From: an uncultured Bacilli bacterium
Lineage (GTDB): Bacteria; Bacillota_I; Bacilli_A; RF39; UBA660
Length of the DNA: 43,799 bases
Assembly (NCBI GenBank): GCA_947629815.1
Contig: CANRFG010000007.1
Coordinates: 1 to 43,799, forward strand
Direction of reading: 5' to 3'
Of the stretch, positions 33,076-43,793 are shown in pieces (the stretch's first letter is position 1; every line of letters starts with the position of its first letter). The translations under genes and the position numbers were made by a program. Under the pieces are notes generated by a model. It was given only the letters and a program-made list of their open reading frames with translations. It made no database searches and was not told the origin of the DNA.

Positions 33076-33657
33076 ATGAATAAACAAGATGTATTTAAAA
33101 GAGAATTTAGTTATATATTAAATTCAAAATATTTGGAAAATGCTAAAAAATTAGTGGAAATGTTACCAGATTATTTTTTTGAAGTACCTGCTAGTTCAAC
33201 AGGAAAATATCATCCTAAGTTTTCATTAGGAACAGGAGGATTAGTAAGACATACTAAAGTAGCTGTAAGAATTGCTTATGAACTTTTAAATAATGAATCT
33301 ATAGGTAGTGTTTTTACTAACGATGAAAAAGATTTAATGTTAATTGCTTTAATACTTCATGATGGTTGCAAATCAGGACTTGTTAAAACAGAATATACAG
33401 TTGCTAATCATCCACTAATAGTTTCAAAATTAATAAAAGACAATAAAGATAAATTAACACTTACAGAAGGTGAACTTGAATTTTTATGTTCCTGTATAGA
33501 AACACATATGGGACCTTGGACTAAGGATTATAAAGGTAATGCTATTTTGCAAGCACCTAAAAATAAATATCAAAAATTTGTTCATATGTGTGATTTTTTA
33601 TCTTCAAAGAAGTTTCTTGATGTAAAATTTTTAAATAATGAAATATCAGAAGATTAG
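33076..33657 (+). CDS. HD-domain phosphohydrolase family protein
   Basis: 193 residues. HD metal-site pattern: GGLVRHTKVAVRIA (first His), ALILHDGCKSG (His-Asp), NHPLIVSKL and IETHMGPW (later His). Possibly a nucleotide or cyclic-dinucleotide hydrolase; substrate unknown. Promoter-like TGTTAAAAT and AGGTGG directly upstream. The dTMP kinase-like gene follows after 10 bases, so a nucleotide-related role would fit. Confidence 0.75.
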   Translation: MNKQDVFKREFSYILNSKYLENAKKLVEMLPDYFFEVPASSTGKYHPKFSLGTGGLVRHTKVAVRIAYELLNNESIGSVFTNDEKDLMLIALILHDGCKSGLVKTEYTVANHPLIVSKLIKDNKDKLTLTEGELEFLCSCIETHMGPWTKDYKGNAILQAPKNKYQKFVHMCDFLSSKKFLDVKFLNNEISED

Positions 33658-33667
33658 GAAGGATTGT

Positions 33668-34375
33668 ATGAAAGGGAAAATAATTTTAATAGAAGGTGTT
33701 GATTGTTCTGGAAAAGAAACACAATCAAAATTAATTGTTAAAAGATTAAATGAAAAGGGAATTAAATGTGAATATTTTTCATTTCCTAATTATGATTCTC
33801 CAACAGGCAAAATAATAGGAGGACCATTTTTAGGTAAGGAATATATTTCAAAATCTTACTTTGAAGAAGGAAGTATAAATGTAGACCCTAAAGTGTCTTC
33901 ACTTTATTATGCTGCAGATAGATTATATAATATAAATTTAATAAATAATTTAATTGATAATGGTATTACTGTTATATTAGATAGATATATATATTCCAAT
34001 ATGGCATTTCAAGGCTCTAAAATAACTGAAGAAAAACAAAGAAAAGAAATGTATAAATGGATAGAAAACCTTGAGTTTGATTTTTTAAATTTACCTGCGC
34101 CTGATATGACATTTTTTCTTCATCTTCCATCTGAAATTAGTATAGAATTACTTAATAAAAGAGGAGAAAAAGCTGATGGAAATGAATCTGATAGTTCATA
34201 TTTAAATAAGTCAGAACAATCTTATTTAGAATTATGTGATATATATAATTTTATAAAAATTGAGTGTTTTAAAAATGGTGAATTAAGAAAAATAGAAGAA
34301 ATAAACGACGAATTATTAGATAATATAGAAAGGGGTTTAAAAATTGAGAAAAGTAATGTTCATAGAAAAAGCTAA
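33668..34375 (+). CDS. dTMP kinase-like protein
   Basis: 235 residues from ATG 33668 (after GGAAGG; the track's start overlaps the previous gene). P-loop IEGVDCSGKETQSKLI, Asp-Arg-Tyr DRYIYSNMAFQG and the lid RGEKADGNESD. It phosphorylates dTMP in the thymidylate kinase family. It is somewhat longer than typical Tmk and has an insert (GPFLGKEYISKSYFEEG), the form called 'dTMP kinase-like, deoxynucleoside' in some Firmicutes. Its end overlaps the next ORF. Confidence 0.85.
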   Translation: MKGKIILIEGVDCSGKETQSKLIVKRLNEKGIKCEYFSFPNYDSPTGKIIGGPFLGKEYISKSYFEEGSINVDPKVSSLYYAADRLYNINLINNLIDNGITVILDRYIYSNMAFQGSKITEEKQRKEMYKWIENLEFDFLNLPAPDMTFFLHLPSEISIELLNKRGEKADGNESDSSYLNKSEQSYLELCDIYNFIKIECFKNGELRKIEEINDELLDNIERGLKIEKSNVHRKS

Positions 34376-34592
34376 AAATGGAGAACCTGGTTATGATATA
34401 AATAAAAGTTTAGCTTATAATTTAGATAAAACTTATTGTGGTGAAGAATATGCACCTGGGCAACGCACATGGGAAGATATTGTTACAGAATTAGGAAATC
34501 AGGCAAAAGAAGAAGGTATATTGCAAAATTTCTGTAGAGATTATACAGAATCCATAGGTGAATTTGATGAAAATAGAGTCCAAGTTAGATAA
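34344..34592 (+). CDS. Unknown 82-aa protein between tmk-like and rnhB
   Basis: No family recognised. Acidic, soluble (GEEYAPGQRTWEDIVTELGNQAKEEG). TTG 34344 has AAAGGGG 8 bases upstream; ATG 34356 is the other choice. It overlaps the dTMP kinase gene by 32 bases and rnhB by 26, consistent with a tightly packed, translationally coupled operon. Confidence 0.6.
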   Translation: MRKVMFIEKAKNGEPGYDINKSLAYNLDKTYCGEEYAPGQRTWEDIVTELGNQAKEEGILQNFCRDYTESIGEFDENRVQVR

Positions 34593-35220
34593 TTATAAAT
34601 ATGAGCATGAATTATGGGAAAGTGGTATAAATAATGTTGCTGGTGTAGATGAAGTTGGAAGAGGACCTTTAATTGGACCAGTAGTAACTGCTTGCGTTGT
34701 TTTACCTCATGATTTTAAATTAGATGGATTAACTGATTCAAAAAAATTGACTGAAAAAAAAAGAAATGAATATGCAGAATATATTAAAGAACATGCCATA
34801 GGGTATTCTATAGGTATAGTTGGTCCAGATGAAATAGATGAAATAAATATATATCAAGCAAGTAAAAAAGCAATGATTTTGGCTATTGAAGATTTAAGAA
34901 AAAAAATAAAAATTGAACATGTTTTAACTGATGCAATGCCTCTTGAATTAGATATTCCAACGACTTCTATAATAAAAGGCGATTTAAAGAGCATAACTAT
35001 TTCTGCAGCAAGTGTAATTGCTAAAGTTACTAGAGATAGTATGATGTATGAACTTGATAAAAAATATCCAGAGTATGAATTTGGTAAACATAAGGGGTAT
35101 CCTACTAAGAAACATATAGAAGCAATTAAGAAATATGGACTTATAGATGGATATAGAAAAACATATGGACCTGTTGAGGAGATAATAAAGGAGAGAAAAT
35201 CTAATGCTTTTTCAAAATAA
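34567..35220 (+). CDS. rnhB: Ribonuclease HII
   Basis: 217 residues. Type 2 RNase H signature: VAGVDEVGRGPLIGPVV (Asp-Glu), LTDSKKLT, LTDAMPL and SIIKGDLKSITISAASVIAKVTRD. Removes RNA from RNA-DNA hybrids and misplaced ribonucleotides. The ATG at 34567 follows GGTG. Confidence 0.95.
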   Translation: MKIESKLDNYKYEHELWESGINNVAGVDEVGRGPLIGPVVTACVVLPHDFKLDGLTDSKKLTEKKRNEYAEYIKEHAIGYSIGIVGPDEIDEINIYQASKKAMILAIEDLRKKIKIEHVLTDAMPLELDIPTTSIIKGDLKSITISAASVIAKVTRDSMMYELDKKYPEYEFGKHKGYPTKKHIEAIKKYGLIDGYRKTYGPVEEIIKERKSNAFSK

Positions 35221-35410
35221 TTTTGGTAAAAATAATAATACAAAAATAGTACCTAAAAAAACAACATTTACATATTCAAAAAAAACACCAGAAGAAATAG
35301 TAGAAGAAAGAGAAATGAAAAGAACAAATGCTTTATTTAATGAAATTAATAAAGATAGAAAATCTACACGAATAATAAATAATAATTTCTTTAAAAATAG
35401 ATTAAAGTAG
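35204..35410 (+). CDS. Unknown 68-aa basic protein after rnhB
   Basis: No family recognised. Charged and probably helical (KKTPEEIVEEREMKRTNALFNEINKDRKSTR). A strong AAGGAGAG ribosome site inside the end of rnhB and a 17-base overlap support a real, coupled gene. A terminator follows. Confidence 0.6.
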   Translation: MLFQNNFGKNNNTKIVPKKTTFTYSKKTPEEIVEEREMKRTNALFNEINKDRKSTRIINNNFFKNRLK

Positions 35411-35416
35411 TAATTT

Positions 35417-35450
35417 ACAAGTTAGAATTTATGTTTTAACTTGTTTTATT
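35417..35450 (+). terminator. Terminator of the rnhB operon
   Basis: ACAAGTTA / TTAACTTGT stem followed by TTTATTTT. Confidence 0.75.
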
Positions 35451-35496
35451 TTGTATAAAAATGCAAAACTTATCGATTTTTAAAAAATTATTCCAC

Positions 35497-35525
35497 TTGA
35501 CAAATATCATGGTGGAGGTCATAAT
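35497..35525 (+). promoter_or_regulatory. Promoter of the second pilin-like gene
   Basis: TTGACA (35497-35502), 17-base spacer, CATAAT (35520-35525). Confidence 0.65.
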
Positions 35526-35556
35526 ATAAGTAAACAATAGAAAAGAGGAAGTAAAA

Positions 35557-37122
35557 ATGAAAAAAGGTTTTACATTAGTAGAGTTATTAGCAGTAATAGT
35601 AATACTTGCAATAATAGCGTTGATAACAGTACCAATAATAATGAATATAGTAGAGTCATCTAAGAAAGCAACATCAGTAGAAAGTGCGAATGGATATGTA
35701 AGAGCAGTAACAAACTATTTAATAATGAATGTAGTAGATGATGGAGTATATAGTGTATTTGATAGTAACATAAAAGCAGAATATACAGGAACAAAAGTAA
35801 GTAATGGAAGTATAACAATAGAAAAAGGAGATATAAAGAAAGCCAATTTATGTATAAATGATTATTCAATAGATTATATAAATGGAGTATCAAGTATATC
35901 AAATAATGATTATTGTAAAGATACGAATAATAAAACATTAATAGTAAAGAAAAATAATGAAGAGTTAAAAAGCATATATATAGGAGAAAGTACAAATACA
36001 GAAATAGAAAAAGAAGATGTAACAAATATAGTATGTAATAATGGAGTAACTTTAAAGGAAGAAAATGGAAAAATAAAAGTAGAAAATATACTAAGTAATT
36101 CAGAATGTAATTTTAATAGTAATTTAGAAGATACAATAAACAATATAGATAATACAACAAATAACATATTATTATTAAATGATATAGAGTTAGAAACCAC
36201 TTTGACTATTCCAAAAGGAAAAGATGTAGTAATAAACTTAAATGGAAAAAGTGTTAGTTCAGAAAAAGATACAATTTCTAGTAAAGGTTATTTAACAATT
36301 GATGATACAACAGGTGGTGGAATAATAAATACAATTGGAAATAATACAAAAGTAATATCTAGTGATGGAACTAAATCTAAATTAGTAATTAAAAATGGTT
36401 ATATAAAAGGTACTTCAACTTGCAGTGAGTGGTATTGCACTCCTATTTATGTTGTAAATGAAAGTAATTTAGAAATATCTCCTGTAAAGGAAACTATTTT
36501 TGAAGATGGAGAATATAAAGATGGAGTTTATATAGAAAGTACTTATGGTATTACTGTGTGGGTAGCAAGTGCATCAAATGGCGTTATAAATGGTGGAACA
36601 TATAAAGCAATTTCTTTGGATAATGCTACTGCTTGGCAAAATCTAGTATGCTCTGTATGTAATACATTGACAATTAATGATGCTACTGCTCTTGGTGAAG
36701 GCTCTACTATTAGAGGACAAAAAAGTGGACATATAATCGTAAATGGTGGAAATTATGAGTCATCATTGAGAGGTACTATTATGAATGATAGTGATTTTAT
36801 AGGTTTAATTGATATTAATGGTGGTGTGTATGAATCAAATGGTTTACCTGTAATCTCTTGTAATGGTGCTTCAACTATAAACATTAAAAATGCTGAAATA
36901 ACTGTAAATGGTGAGTCTGTTCCAGCTGTTTCTAATAATTTTGATGGTTGTGTTGTCAATATATGTAGTGCTACAATTAAAAACGCTGATTATGATTTAT
37001 CTGCAGTTGGCACAATTAACTATAATCCATCTACTATAACTTGGTCTAATAATAAGCTAGAGCCTACAATTAAATCAGGTGAGGAATATATAAAAAGTAA
37101 TAATGAATTAAAATGTGATTAA
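35557..37122 (+). CDS. Pilin-like protein with a beta-helix-type C-terminal region
   Basis: 521 residues. Pre-pilin signal MKKGFTLVELLAVIVILAIIALITVPIIMNIVESSKK (cut after Gly, Glu at position 5) and a pseudopilin-like stalk. From about residue 210, short repeating beta-strand units (VVINLNGKSV, SKLVIKNGYIKG, GVINGGTYK, HIIVNGGNYE, IDINGGVYES) suggest a right-handed beta-helix, seen in adhesins and glycan-active proteins. Codons end almost only in A up to about 36190, then become mixed. No secretion or pilus assembly gene is nearby. Confidence 0.8.
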   Translation: MKKGFTLVELLAVIVILAIIALITVPIIMNIVESSKKATSVESANGYVRAVTNYLIMNVVDDGVYSVFDSNIKAEYTGTKVSNGSITIEKGDIKKANLCINDYSIDYINGVSSISNNDYCKDTNNKTLIVKKNNEELKSIYIGESTNTEIEKEDVTNIVCNNGVTLKEENGKIKVENILSNSECNFNSNLEDTINNIDNTTNNILLLNDIELETTLTIPKGKDVVINLNGKSVSSEKDTISSKGYLTIDDTTGGGIINTIGNNTKVISSDGTKSKLVIKNGYIKGTSTCSEWYCTPIYVVNESNLEISPVKETIFEDGEYKDGVYIESTYGITVWVASASNGVINGGTYKAISLDNATAWQNLVCSVCNTLTINDATALGEGSTIRGQKSGHIIVNGGNYESSLRGTIMNDSDFIGLIDINGGVYESNGLPVISCNGASTINIKNAEITVNGESVPAVSNNFDGCVVNICSATIKNADYDLSAVGTINYNPSTITWSNNKLEPTIKSGEEYIKSNNELKCD

Positions 37123-37132
37123 AATACCTTAT

Positions 37133-37159
37133 AAAAGTACGATTTTTCGTACTTTTTGT
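37133..37159 (+). terminator. Terminator of the second pilin-like gene
   Basis: AAAAGTACGA / TCGTACTTTTT stem plus T-run. Confidence 0.85.
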
Positions 37160-37184
37160 TTTAAATAAAAAAAATTTTTATTTT

Positions 37185-37211
37185 TTAGCACTCATATCTT
37201 GACAATGCTAA
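37185..37211. promoter_or_regulatory. CIRCE operator 1 (HrcA site)
   Basis: TTAGCACTC-N9-CAATGCTAA. The left half is a perfect CIRCE half-site; the right half matches GAGTGCTAA at 7 of 9. It overlaps the -35. Confidence 0.85.
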
Positions 37212-37227
37212 CATATAATAGTATACT
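37199..37227 (+). promoter_or_regulatory. Promoter of hrcA-grpE-dnaK
   Basis: TTGACA (37199-37204), 17-base spacer, TATACT (37222-37227). The -35 lies within CIRCE 1 and the start point within CIRCE 2. Confidence 0.8.
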
Positions 37228-37231
37228 GAAT

Positions 37232-37258
37232 ATAGCATTCGACAAATAGGAGTGCTAA
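37232..37258. promoter_or_regulatory. CIRCE operator 2 (HrcA site)
   Basis: ATAGCATTC-N9-GAGTGCTAA. The right half is perfect, the left matches at 7 of 9. Its spacer holds TTCGACA, the reverse of a Spo0A-box heptamer. Confidence 0.8.
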
Positions 37259-37272
37259 TAAGAGGTGATTAT

Positions 37273-38259
37273 ATGTTAAATGAAAGACAGACAGAACTTC
37301 TTAAATTAATAGTAGAGGATTATATAAAAACAGCTAGACCAATAAGTTCTAATTCTTTATGTAAAGCACTAAATTGTTCAAGTGCAACAATAAGAAATGA
37401 AATGGCTTTGCTAGAAGAAATAGGACTAATTGAAAAAACACATATTTCATCAGGTAGAGTTCCAAGTGAAAAAGGTTATAGATATTATGTTGATAATATT
37501 ATGAAACCAAAAGAATTAACAGGAGAAGATGTTTTAAAACTTCAACAAGTATTTCAAAATAAGTCATTGGTTTTGACTGATGCAATAAGTAAAAGTATGG
37601 AAATAATTTCAGAAATTACAAATTATACCACAGTAGTACTTGGACCATCTTCACAAGATAATAGACTTACTAAAGTAGAAGTTGTACCTATAACAGAAAG
37701 AGAATTAGTCGCAATTGTTATTACAGATAAAGGACATGTTCAACATAAAAATATAATGCTTAGTGAAAATGTCCCACTTAATGAGATAAAACAAACAGTC
37801 GACTTAATAAATAAACTCGTTATTGGAACACCTATAAGTGAAGTAAGTACAACACTTGAATACGAAGTAAAACCTATAATTGCAAATTATGTTAAACAAC
37901 ACGAAGTTTTATATAATGCTTTCTACAATGCGTTTTCAGATTTTGCATCTGCTAGTAATGTACAAATGAATGGTAGAAAAAATATACTTATGCAACCTGA
38001 ATTCGATAATACTGAAAAAATAAGAGAAATAATAAATAAATTTGATGATAAAGAAATAATAAATAGTATTAAAGAAGAAGGGAATGGTATAAATATATAC
38101 ATAGGTAGTGAAAATGACATAGACGAAGATTTAACAGTAATTAAAACAAAATACAACAATAATGGAGAAGAAGGAACTATCGCTTTAATAGGTCCAAAAA
38201 GAATGGAATATGACCATGTTGTAACATTACTTGATTATATAAAGCAAAATTTAGAATAG
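37273..38259 (+). CDS. hrcA: Heat-inducible transcription repressor HrcA
   Basis: 328 residues from ATG 37273 after AGAGGTG; the track's GTG start is inside CIRCE 2. N-terminal winged helix (LLKLIVEDYIKTARPISSNSLCKALNCSSATIRNEMALLEEIGLIEKTHISSGRVPSEKGYRYYVD) is diagnostic; the rest is the GAF-like and dimer domain. Binds CIRCE and shuts off grpE/dnaK until chaperones are titrated by heat damage. First gene of the cluster. Confidence 0.96.
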   Translation: MLNERQTELLKLIVEDYIKTARPISSNSLCKALNCSSATIRNEMALLEEIGLIEKTHISSGRVPSEKGYRYYVDNIMKPKELTGEDVLKLQQVFQNKSLVLTDAISKSMEIISEITNYTTVVLGPSSQDNRLTKVEVVPITERELVAIVITDKGHVQHKNIMLSENVPLNEIKQTVDLINKLVIGTPISEVSTTLEYEVKPIIANYVKQHEVLYNAFYNAFSDFASASNVQMNGRKNILMQPEFDNTEKIREIINKFDDKEIINSIKEEGNGINIYIGSENDIDEDLTVIKTKYNNNGEEGTIALIGPKRMEYDHVVTLLDYIKQNLE

Positions 38260-38268
38260 GAGGTTGTT

Positions 38269-38865
38269 ATGGAAGAAAATACACAAACAGAAAATAAAGA
38301 ACAAGAAGTAAATCAACAAGAGGTAAATAACCAACAAGTTAATAAAGTAGAACAAAAACATGAAAGTGGAAAAAAAGAAGAAAAACATAAAAAAATTAAA
38401 GATAAACGATTAGATAAATTAAATGATGCTTATAATAAAATAAGTGAGTTAGAAGATAAATTACTTAGAGAAAAAGCAGAAAATATAAATTATAGAAAAA
38501 GAAAAGAAGAAGAAGTAAGCAGAATGCTTAAGTATTCTAATGAAGACTTAATAAAGGAAATGTTACAAATAGTAGATAATTTTGAAAGAGCAATAAATAT
38601 GGATGATGACAACTTAGAAGATGAAGTTTCAAAATTTTTATCAGGATTTAAAATGATTTATTGTAAATTAATTGCTACTTTAGAAAAATTCGAAGTGAAA
38701 GCAATCGATGGAAATAATAAACCATTTGACCCAACTTATCATCAAGCAGTCATGACTGAGGCAAGAGAAGGTATAGAGCCAGGTATGGTACTTGATGTAT
38801 TACAAAAAGGATATCTATATAAAGATAGAGTTATAAGACCAGCTATGGTCAAAGTTAGTGAATAA
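38269..38865 (+). CDS. grpE: Nucleotide exchange factor GrpE
   Basis: 198 residues. A long Gln/Glu/Lys-rich N-terminal tail (~50 residues), coiled coil LEDKLLREKAENINYRKRKEEE, and the C-terminal beta-domain FDPTYHQAVMTEA...VLDVLQKGYLYKDRVIRPAMVKVS. Releases ADP from DnaK. Nine bases from hrcA, with an AGGAGG ribosome site. Confidence 0.96.
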   Translation: MEENTQTENKEQEVNQQEVNNQQVNKVEQKHESGKKEEKHKKIKDKRLDKLNDAYNKISELEDKLLREKAENINYRKRKEEEVSRMLKYSNEDLIKEMLQIVDNFERAINMDDDNLEDEVSKFLSGFKMIYCKLIATLEKFEVKAIDGNNKPFDPTYHQAVMTEAREGIEPGMVLDVLQKGYLYKDRVIRPAMVKVSE

Positions 38866-38876
38866 AGGAAAGGTGA

Positions 38877-40703
<1,827 letters not shown>

Positions 40704-40706
40704 AAT

Positions 40707-40731
40707 GAAGTTCTAGTTAATCTAGAACTTC
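40707..40731 (+). terminator. Perfect hairpin between dnaK and pepF
   Basis: GAAGTTCTAG-TTAAT-CTAGAACTTC, 10-bp stem four bases after the dnaK stop. The following TCTAATATG is not a T-run, so it may be a partial terminator or an RNA-processing or stability stem separating dnaK from pepF and dnaJ. Confidence 0.5.
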
Positions 40732-40751
40732 TCTAATATGGGAGGAAAAAA

Positions 40752-42545
40752 ATGAATCAAAAACTTCGTAGTGAAATAAGTGATGAGTATAAATGGGATA
40801 TATCAAAAATTTATAGTAGTAAAGATTTATTTGAAAAAGATTTAGTAAAATGTTTAGAAGAAATAAAAAAAATAAAAAATCATACTAATTTAATGGAAAG
40901 TGCAAATAATTTATATGAATGTTTAAAACAAGAATATGAAACTGCTAGAATGTTAGATAAACTATATATGTATGCACATTTATCACTTGATACTGATACA
41001 ACTAACACAGAATCACAAGAAATGGTTGGAAAAGTTAAAAATTTATTTAAAGAATTTGATGAAGCAACATCTTTTATAAAACCAAGTTTATTAAAATATG
41101 ATTATGATGTAATCTTAAAATTTTATAATGAACAACCTAAATTAAAAGAATATGAAGTTGTTTTAAAAGATTTATTTAGATATAAAAATCATACTTTAAG
41201 TGAAAATGAAGAAATTTTAATTTCAAGATTAAGTAAAGCACTATCAAGTTCTTCAAACACATATGAAAATTTAACTGATTCTGATATGACTTTTGGAAAA
41301 ATAGTAGATGAAAATAATGAGTCAGTAGAACTTACAAGTAGTAATTATTCTAAATATATAAAATCAAAAGATAGAAAAGTTAGAAAAGATGCTTTTGATT
41401 TGATGTATAAAACTTATGAAAAATTTAAAAATACTATTGCATCTTCTTATGTTGGAGATGTAGAAGCAAATTCTTCACTTGCTAAAATATATAACTTTTC
41501 ATCTGCTTTAGAAGCATCATTATTTGCAGATGAAATAAATGTAGAAGTATATGATAATTTAATTAAAACAGTTTCAAATAACCTTAATTATATTTATAAA
41601 TATTATGATATTAAAAAGAAAGCATTAAATCTTGAAGAATTACATTTATATGATACTTATGTACCTGTAGTTGATGAAAGTACTAAAGAATATTCTTTTG
41701 AACAAGCAGTTGATATTGTTAAAGATGCTTTAAGTATTTTAGGTGATGAATATTCAAAAGATTTAGAAAAAGCATTTAAAGAAAAATGGATAGATGTATA
41801 TAATAGTAAAGGTAAAAGAAGTGGAGCATATTCTAGTGGTTCATATGATACAAATCCATATTTGCTTTTAAATTTTGAAGGTACATTAAATGATGTTTCT
41901 ACTTTAGCGCATGAATTAGGTCATTCAATGCATAGTTATTATTCAAAGAAAAATAATTCATTTCAAAATAGTGGGTATAAAATATTTGTTGCAGAAGTTG
42001 CATCTACAGTAAATGAGTTACTTCTTGCATTTCATTTACTTAATAAAACAGAAGATAGAAATGAAAAATTAGTTATTTTAAACAATTTACTTGATTTGTT
42101 TAAATCTACTATATATAGACAAACAATGTTTGCAGAATTTGAAAGAGAAATGTATAAGAAACATGAAAATAACGAAGTTTTAACACACGAAGTTTTAAGT
42201 GATTTCTATTATAATTTAAATAAAAAATATTTTGGTGATGGAGTTATAATAGATGACTATATTAGATATGAATGGGAAAGAATACCACATTTTTACTATA
42301 ATTTTTATGTATATAAATATGCAACAGGATTAAGTGCTGCATGTTATATAGTAGATAATATACTAAAAAATACAAACAACATGAAAGAAAATTATCTTAA
42401 ATTTTTAACTTTAGGTGGTTCTATGCCCCCTTTAGAGGAATTAAAAGTAATGGGTATAGATATGACTGATAGTGTAGTAGTAGAATCAGCTATTAAAATG
42501 TTTGATTCAATATTACAACAATTTGAACAATTATTAGAGAAGTAA
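40752..42545 (+). CDS. pepF: Oligoendopeptidase F (M3 family)
   Basis: 597 residues. Zinc site [15 protein letters not shown] (HExxH) with the downstream Glu in [14 protein letters not shown]-terminal M3 helical domain with [15 protein letters not shown]. Cytoplasmic cleavage of short peptides. Placed between dnaK and dnaJ, 11 bases before dnaJ, with a GGGAGG ribosome site. Joint control with the chaperones would couple folding and peptide recycling; that is inference. Confidence 0.95.
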   Translation: MNQKLRSEISDEYKWDISKIYSSKDLFEKDLVKCLEEIKKIKNHTNLMESANNLYECLKQEYETARMLDKLYMYAHLSLDTDTTNTESQEMVGKVKNLFKEFDEATSFIKPSLLKYDYDVILKFYNEQPKLKEYEVVLKDLFRYKNHTLSENEEILISRLSKALSSSSNTYENLTDSDMTFGKIVDENNESVELTSSNYSKYIKSKDRKVRKDAFDLMYKTYEKFKNTIASSYVGDVEANSSLAKIYNFSSALEASLFADEINVEVYDNLIKTVSNNLNYIYKYYDIKKKALNLEELHLYDTYVPVVDESTKEYSFEQAVDIVKDALSILGDEYSKDLEKAFKEKWIDVYNSKGKRSGAYSSGSYDTNPYLLLNFEGTLNDVSTLAHELGHSMHSYYSKKNNSFQNSGYKIFVAEVASTVNELLLAFHLLNKTEDRNEKLVILNNLLDLFKSTIYRQTMFAEFEREMYKKHENNEVLTHEVLSDFYYNLNKKYFGDGVIIDDYIRYEWERIPHFYYNFYVYKYATGLSAACYIVDNILKNTNNMKENYLKFLTLGGSMPPLEELKVMGIDMTDSVVVESAIKMFDSILQQFEQLLEK

Positions 42546-42556
42546 GAGGTGAAAGT

Positions 42557-43654
42557 ATGAATAAAAGGGACTATTATGAAGTTTTAGGAGTTCCTAAAAC
42601 AGCTACTGAAGATGAAATAAAAAGTGCTTTTAGAAAGATAGCTAAAAAATATCACCCAGATGTTTGCAAAGAACCAGGCGCTGAAGAAAAATTCAAAGAA
42701 GCACAAGAAGCTTACGCAGTTTTGTCAGATGCAAGTAAAAGAAAACAATATGATCAATTTGGTCATGCAGCATTTTCAAATGGTTCAGGAGGTGCTGGAT
42801 TCGACTTTTCAGATTTTGATTTTTCAGATATATTTAGTGATATATTTGGAGGAGGATTTGGTGGATTTAATTTTGGTGGAAGGTCATCAAATCGAGCAAG
42901 AAAAGGTAGAGATAGTGTAGTAGATGTAAATCTTACATTTGAAGAGGCTGTATTTGGATGTAAAAAAACTATAAATGTTACTGTAAATGAAGATTGTAGT
43001 GACTGTAATGGTAAAGGTGGACATGGTGAAAAGAAGTGTTCAAATTGTAATGGAACAGGAACAGTTACTACAGAACAAAGGTCTTTATTTGGTGCTTTTA
43101 TGACAAGGACTACTTGTTCTGAATGTGGTGGAACAGGTAGAACATATGAAAGAACTTGTAATACTTGTAGAGGAACAGGAAAAGTAAGAAAAAATAAAGA
43201 TTTAGAAGTAAAAATACCTGCAGGAGTTGATACAGGCAATCAATTGAGACTTTCAGGTAAAGGTGAGGCTGGAGTAAATGGTGGGCCTAATGGAGATTTA
43301 TATTTGGAATTTACTGTTAAAGAACATCCAATATATAAAAGAGACGATATAGATATTTATTTAGAATATCCAATTTCTATATCAGATGCAGTTTTAGGGT
43401 GTAAAAAAGAAGTTCCAACTTTATATGGCACTGTTAAACTTACAATTACTCCAGGGACACAAACTAATGATAAGTATCGATTAAAAGGAAAAGGAATAGA
43501 AGATGTACATTCATCTAAAAAAGGTGATATGTATGTTATAATGAAAGTTATCATTCCAAGTAAACTTACTCGTGATCAGAAAAAATTATTTGAGCAATTG
43601 TCAAAAACTGAACTTGATGATGAAGAATTAAAAAAAATAAATAAATATATATAG
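42557..43654 (+). CDS. dnaJ: Chaperone DnaJ (Hsp40)
   Basis: 365 residues, type I. J-domain with HPD (KYHPDVCK), Gly/Phe-rich linker ([11 protein letters not shown]), four zinc repeats CxxCxGxG ([32 protein letters not shown]) and the C-terminal substrate domains. Stimulates DnaK ATPase. Last gene of the cluster, terminator behind. Confidence 0.97.
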   Translation: MNKRDYYEVLGVPKTATEDEIKSAFRKIAKKYHPDVCKEPGAEEKFKEAQEAYAVLSDASKRKQYDQFGHAAFSNGSGGAGFDFSDFDFSDIFSDIFGGGFGGFNFGGRSSNRARKGRDSVVDVNLTFEEAVFGCKKTINVTVNEDCSDCNGKGGHGEKKCSNCNGTGTVTTEQRSLFGAFMTRTTCSECGGTGRTYERTCNTCRGTGKVRKNKDLEVKIPAGVDTGNQLRLSGKGEAGVNGGPNGDLYLEFTVKEHPIYKRDDIDIYLEYPISISDAVLGCKKEVPTLYGTVKLTITPGTQTNDKYRLKGKGIEDVHSSKKGDMYVIMKVIIPSKLTRDQKKLFEQLSKTELDDEELKKINKYI

Positions 43655-43671
43655 AACTTATTTTAAAGTTC

Positions 43672-43690
43672 TTTCAGACTGTTGACAAAT
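43672..43690 (+). repeat. 19-bp repeat shared with the nfu 3' region
   Basis: TTTCAGACTGTTGACAAAT; the reverse complement stands at 59-77. In both places it lies directly downstream of a gene, in the same sense as that gene. Confidence 0.8.
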
Positions 43691-43715
43691 GAAAAATTTG
43701 AAAACAGTCTTTTTT
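43676..43715 (+). terminator. Terminator of dnaJ
   Basis: AGACTGTT / AACAGTCT outer stem with an inner CAAAT / ATTTG stem, followed by TTTTTT. The left part (43672-43690) is an exact inverted copy of 59-77, behind nfu. Confidence 0.85.
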
Positions 43716-43744
43716 AAATTCAAAAAATATATTATAATAAGAAT

Positions 43745-43793
43745 GTAAGGTTGCTTATTGTACCTAAATTAAGCTTACAAACCTTACTTTTTT
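43745..43793 (+). terminator. Hairpin with T-run at the window end
   Basis: GTAAGGTT / AACCTTAC with inner TTGTA / TACAA or GCTTA / TAAGC pairing, followed by six T. TATAAT at 43733-43738 would start a transcript right at the stem, so it could also be a very short structured RNA; no good -35 is seen. Confidence 0.5.

Noticed and set aside
35660-36200. Minus-strand ORFs inside the second pilin-like gene
   Set aside because: Same cause: A-ending codons of the sense gene.
43682-43710. TTGACA near the window end as a promoter -35
   Set aside because: No -10 at 16-18 bases; the hexamer belongs to the dnaJ terminator stem and the 19-bp repeat.
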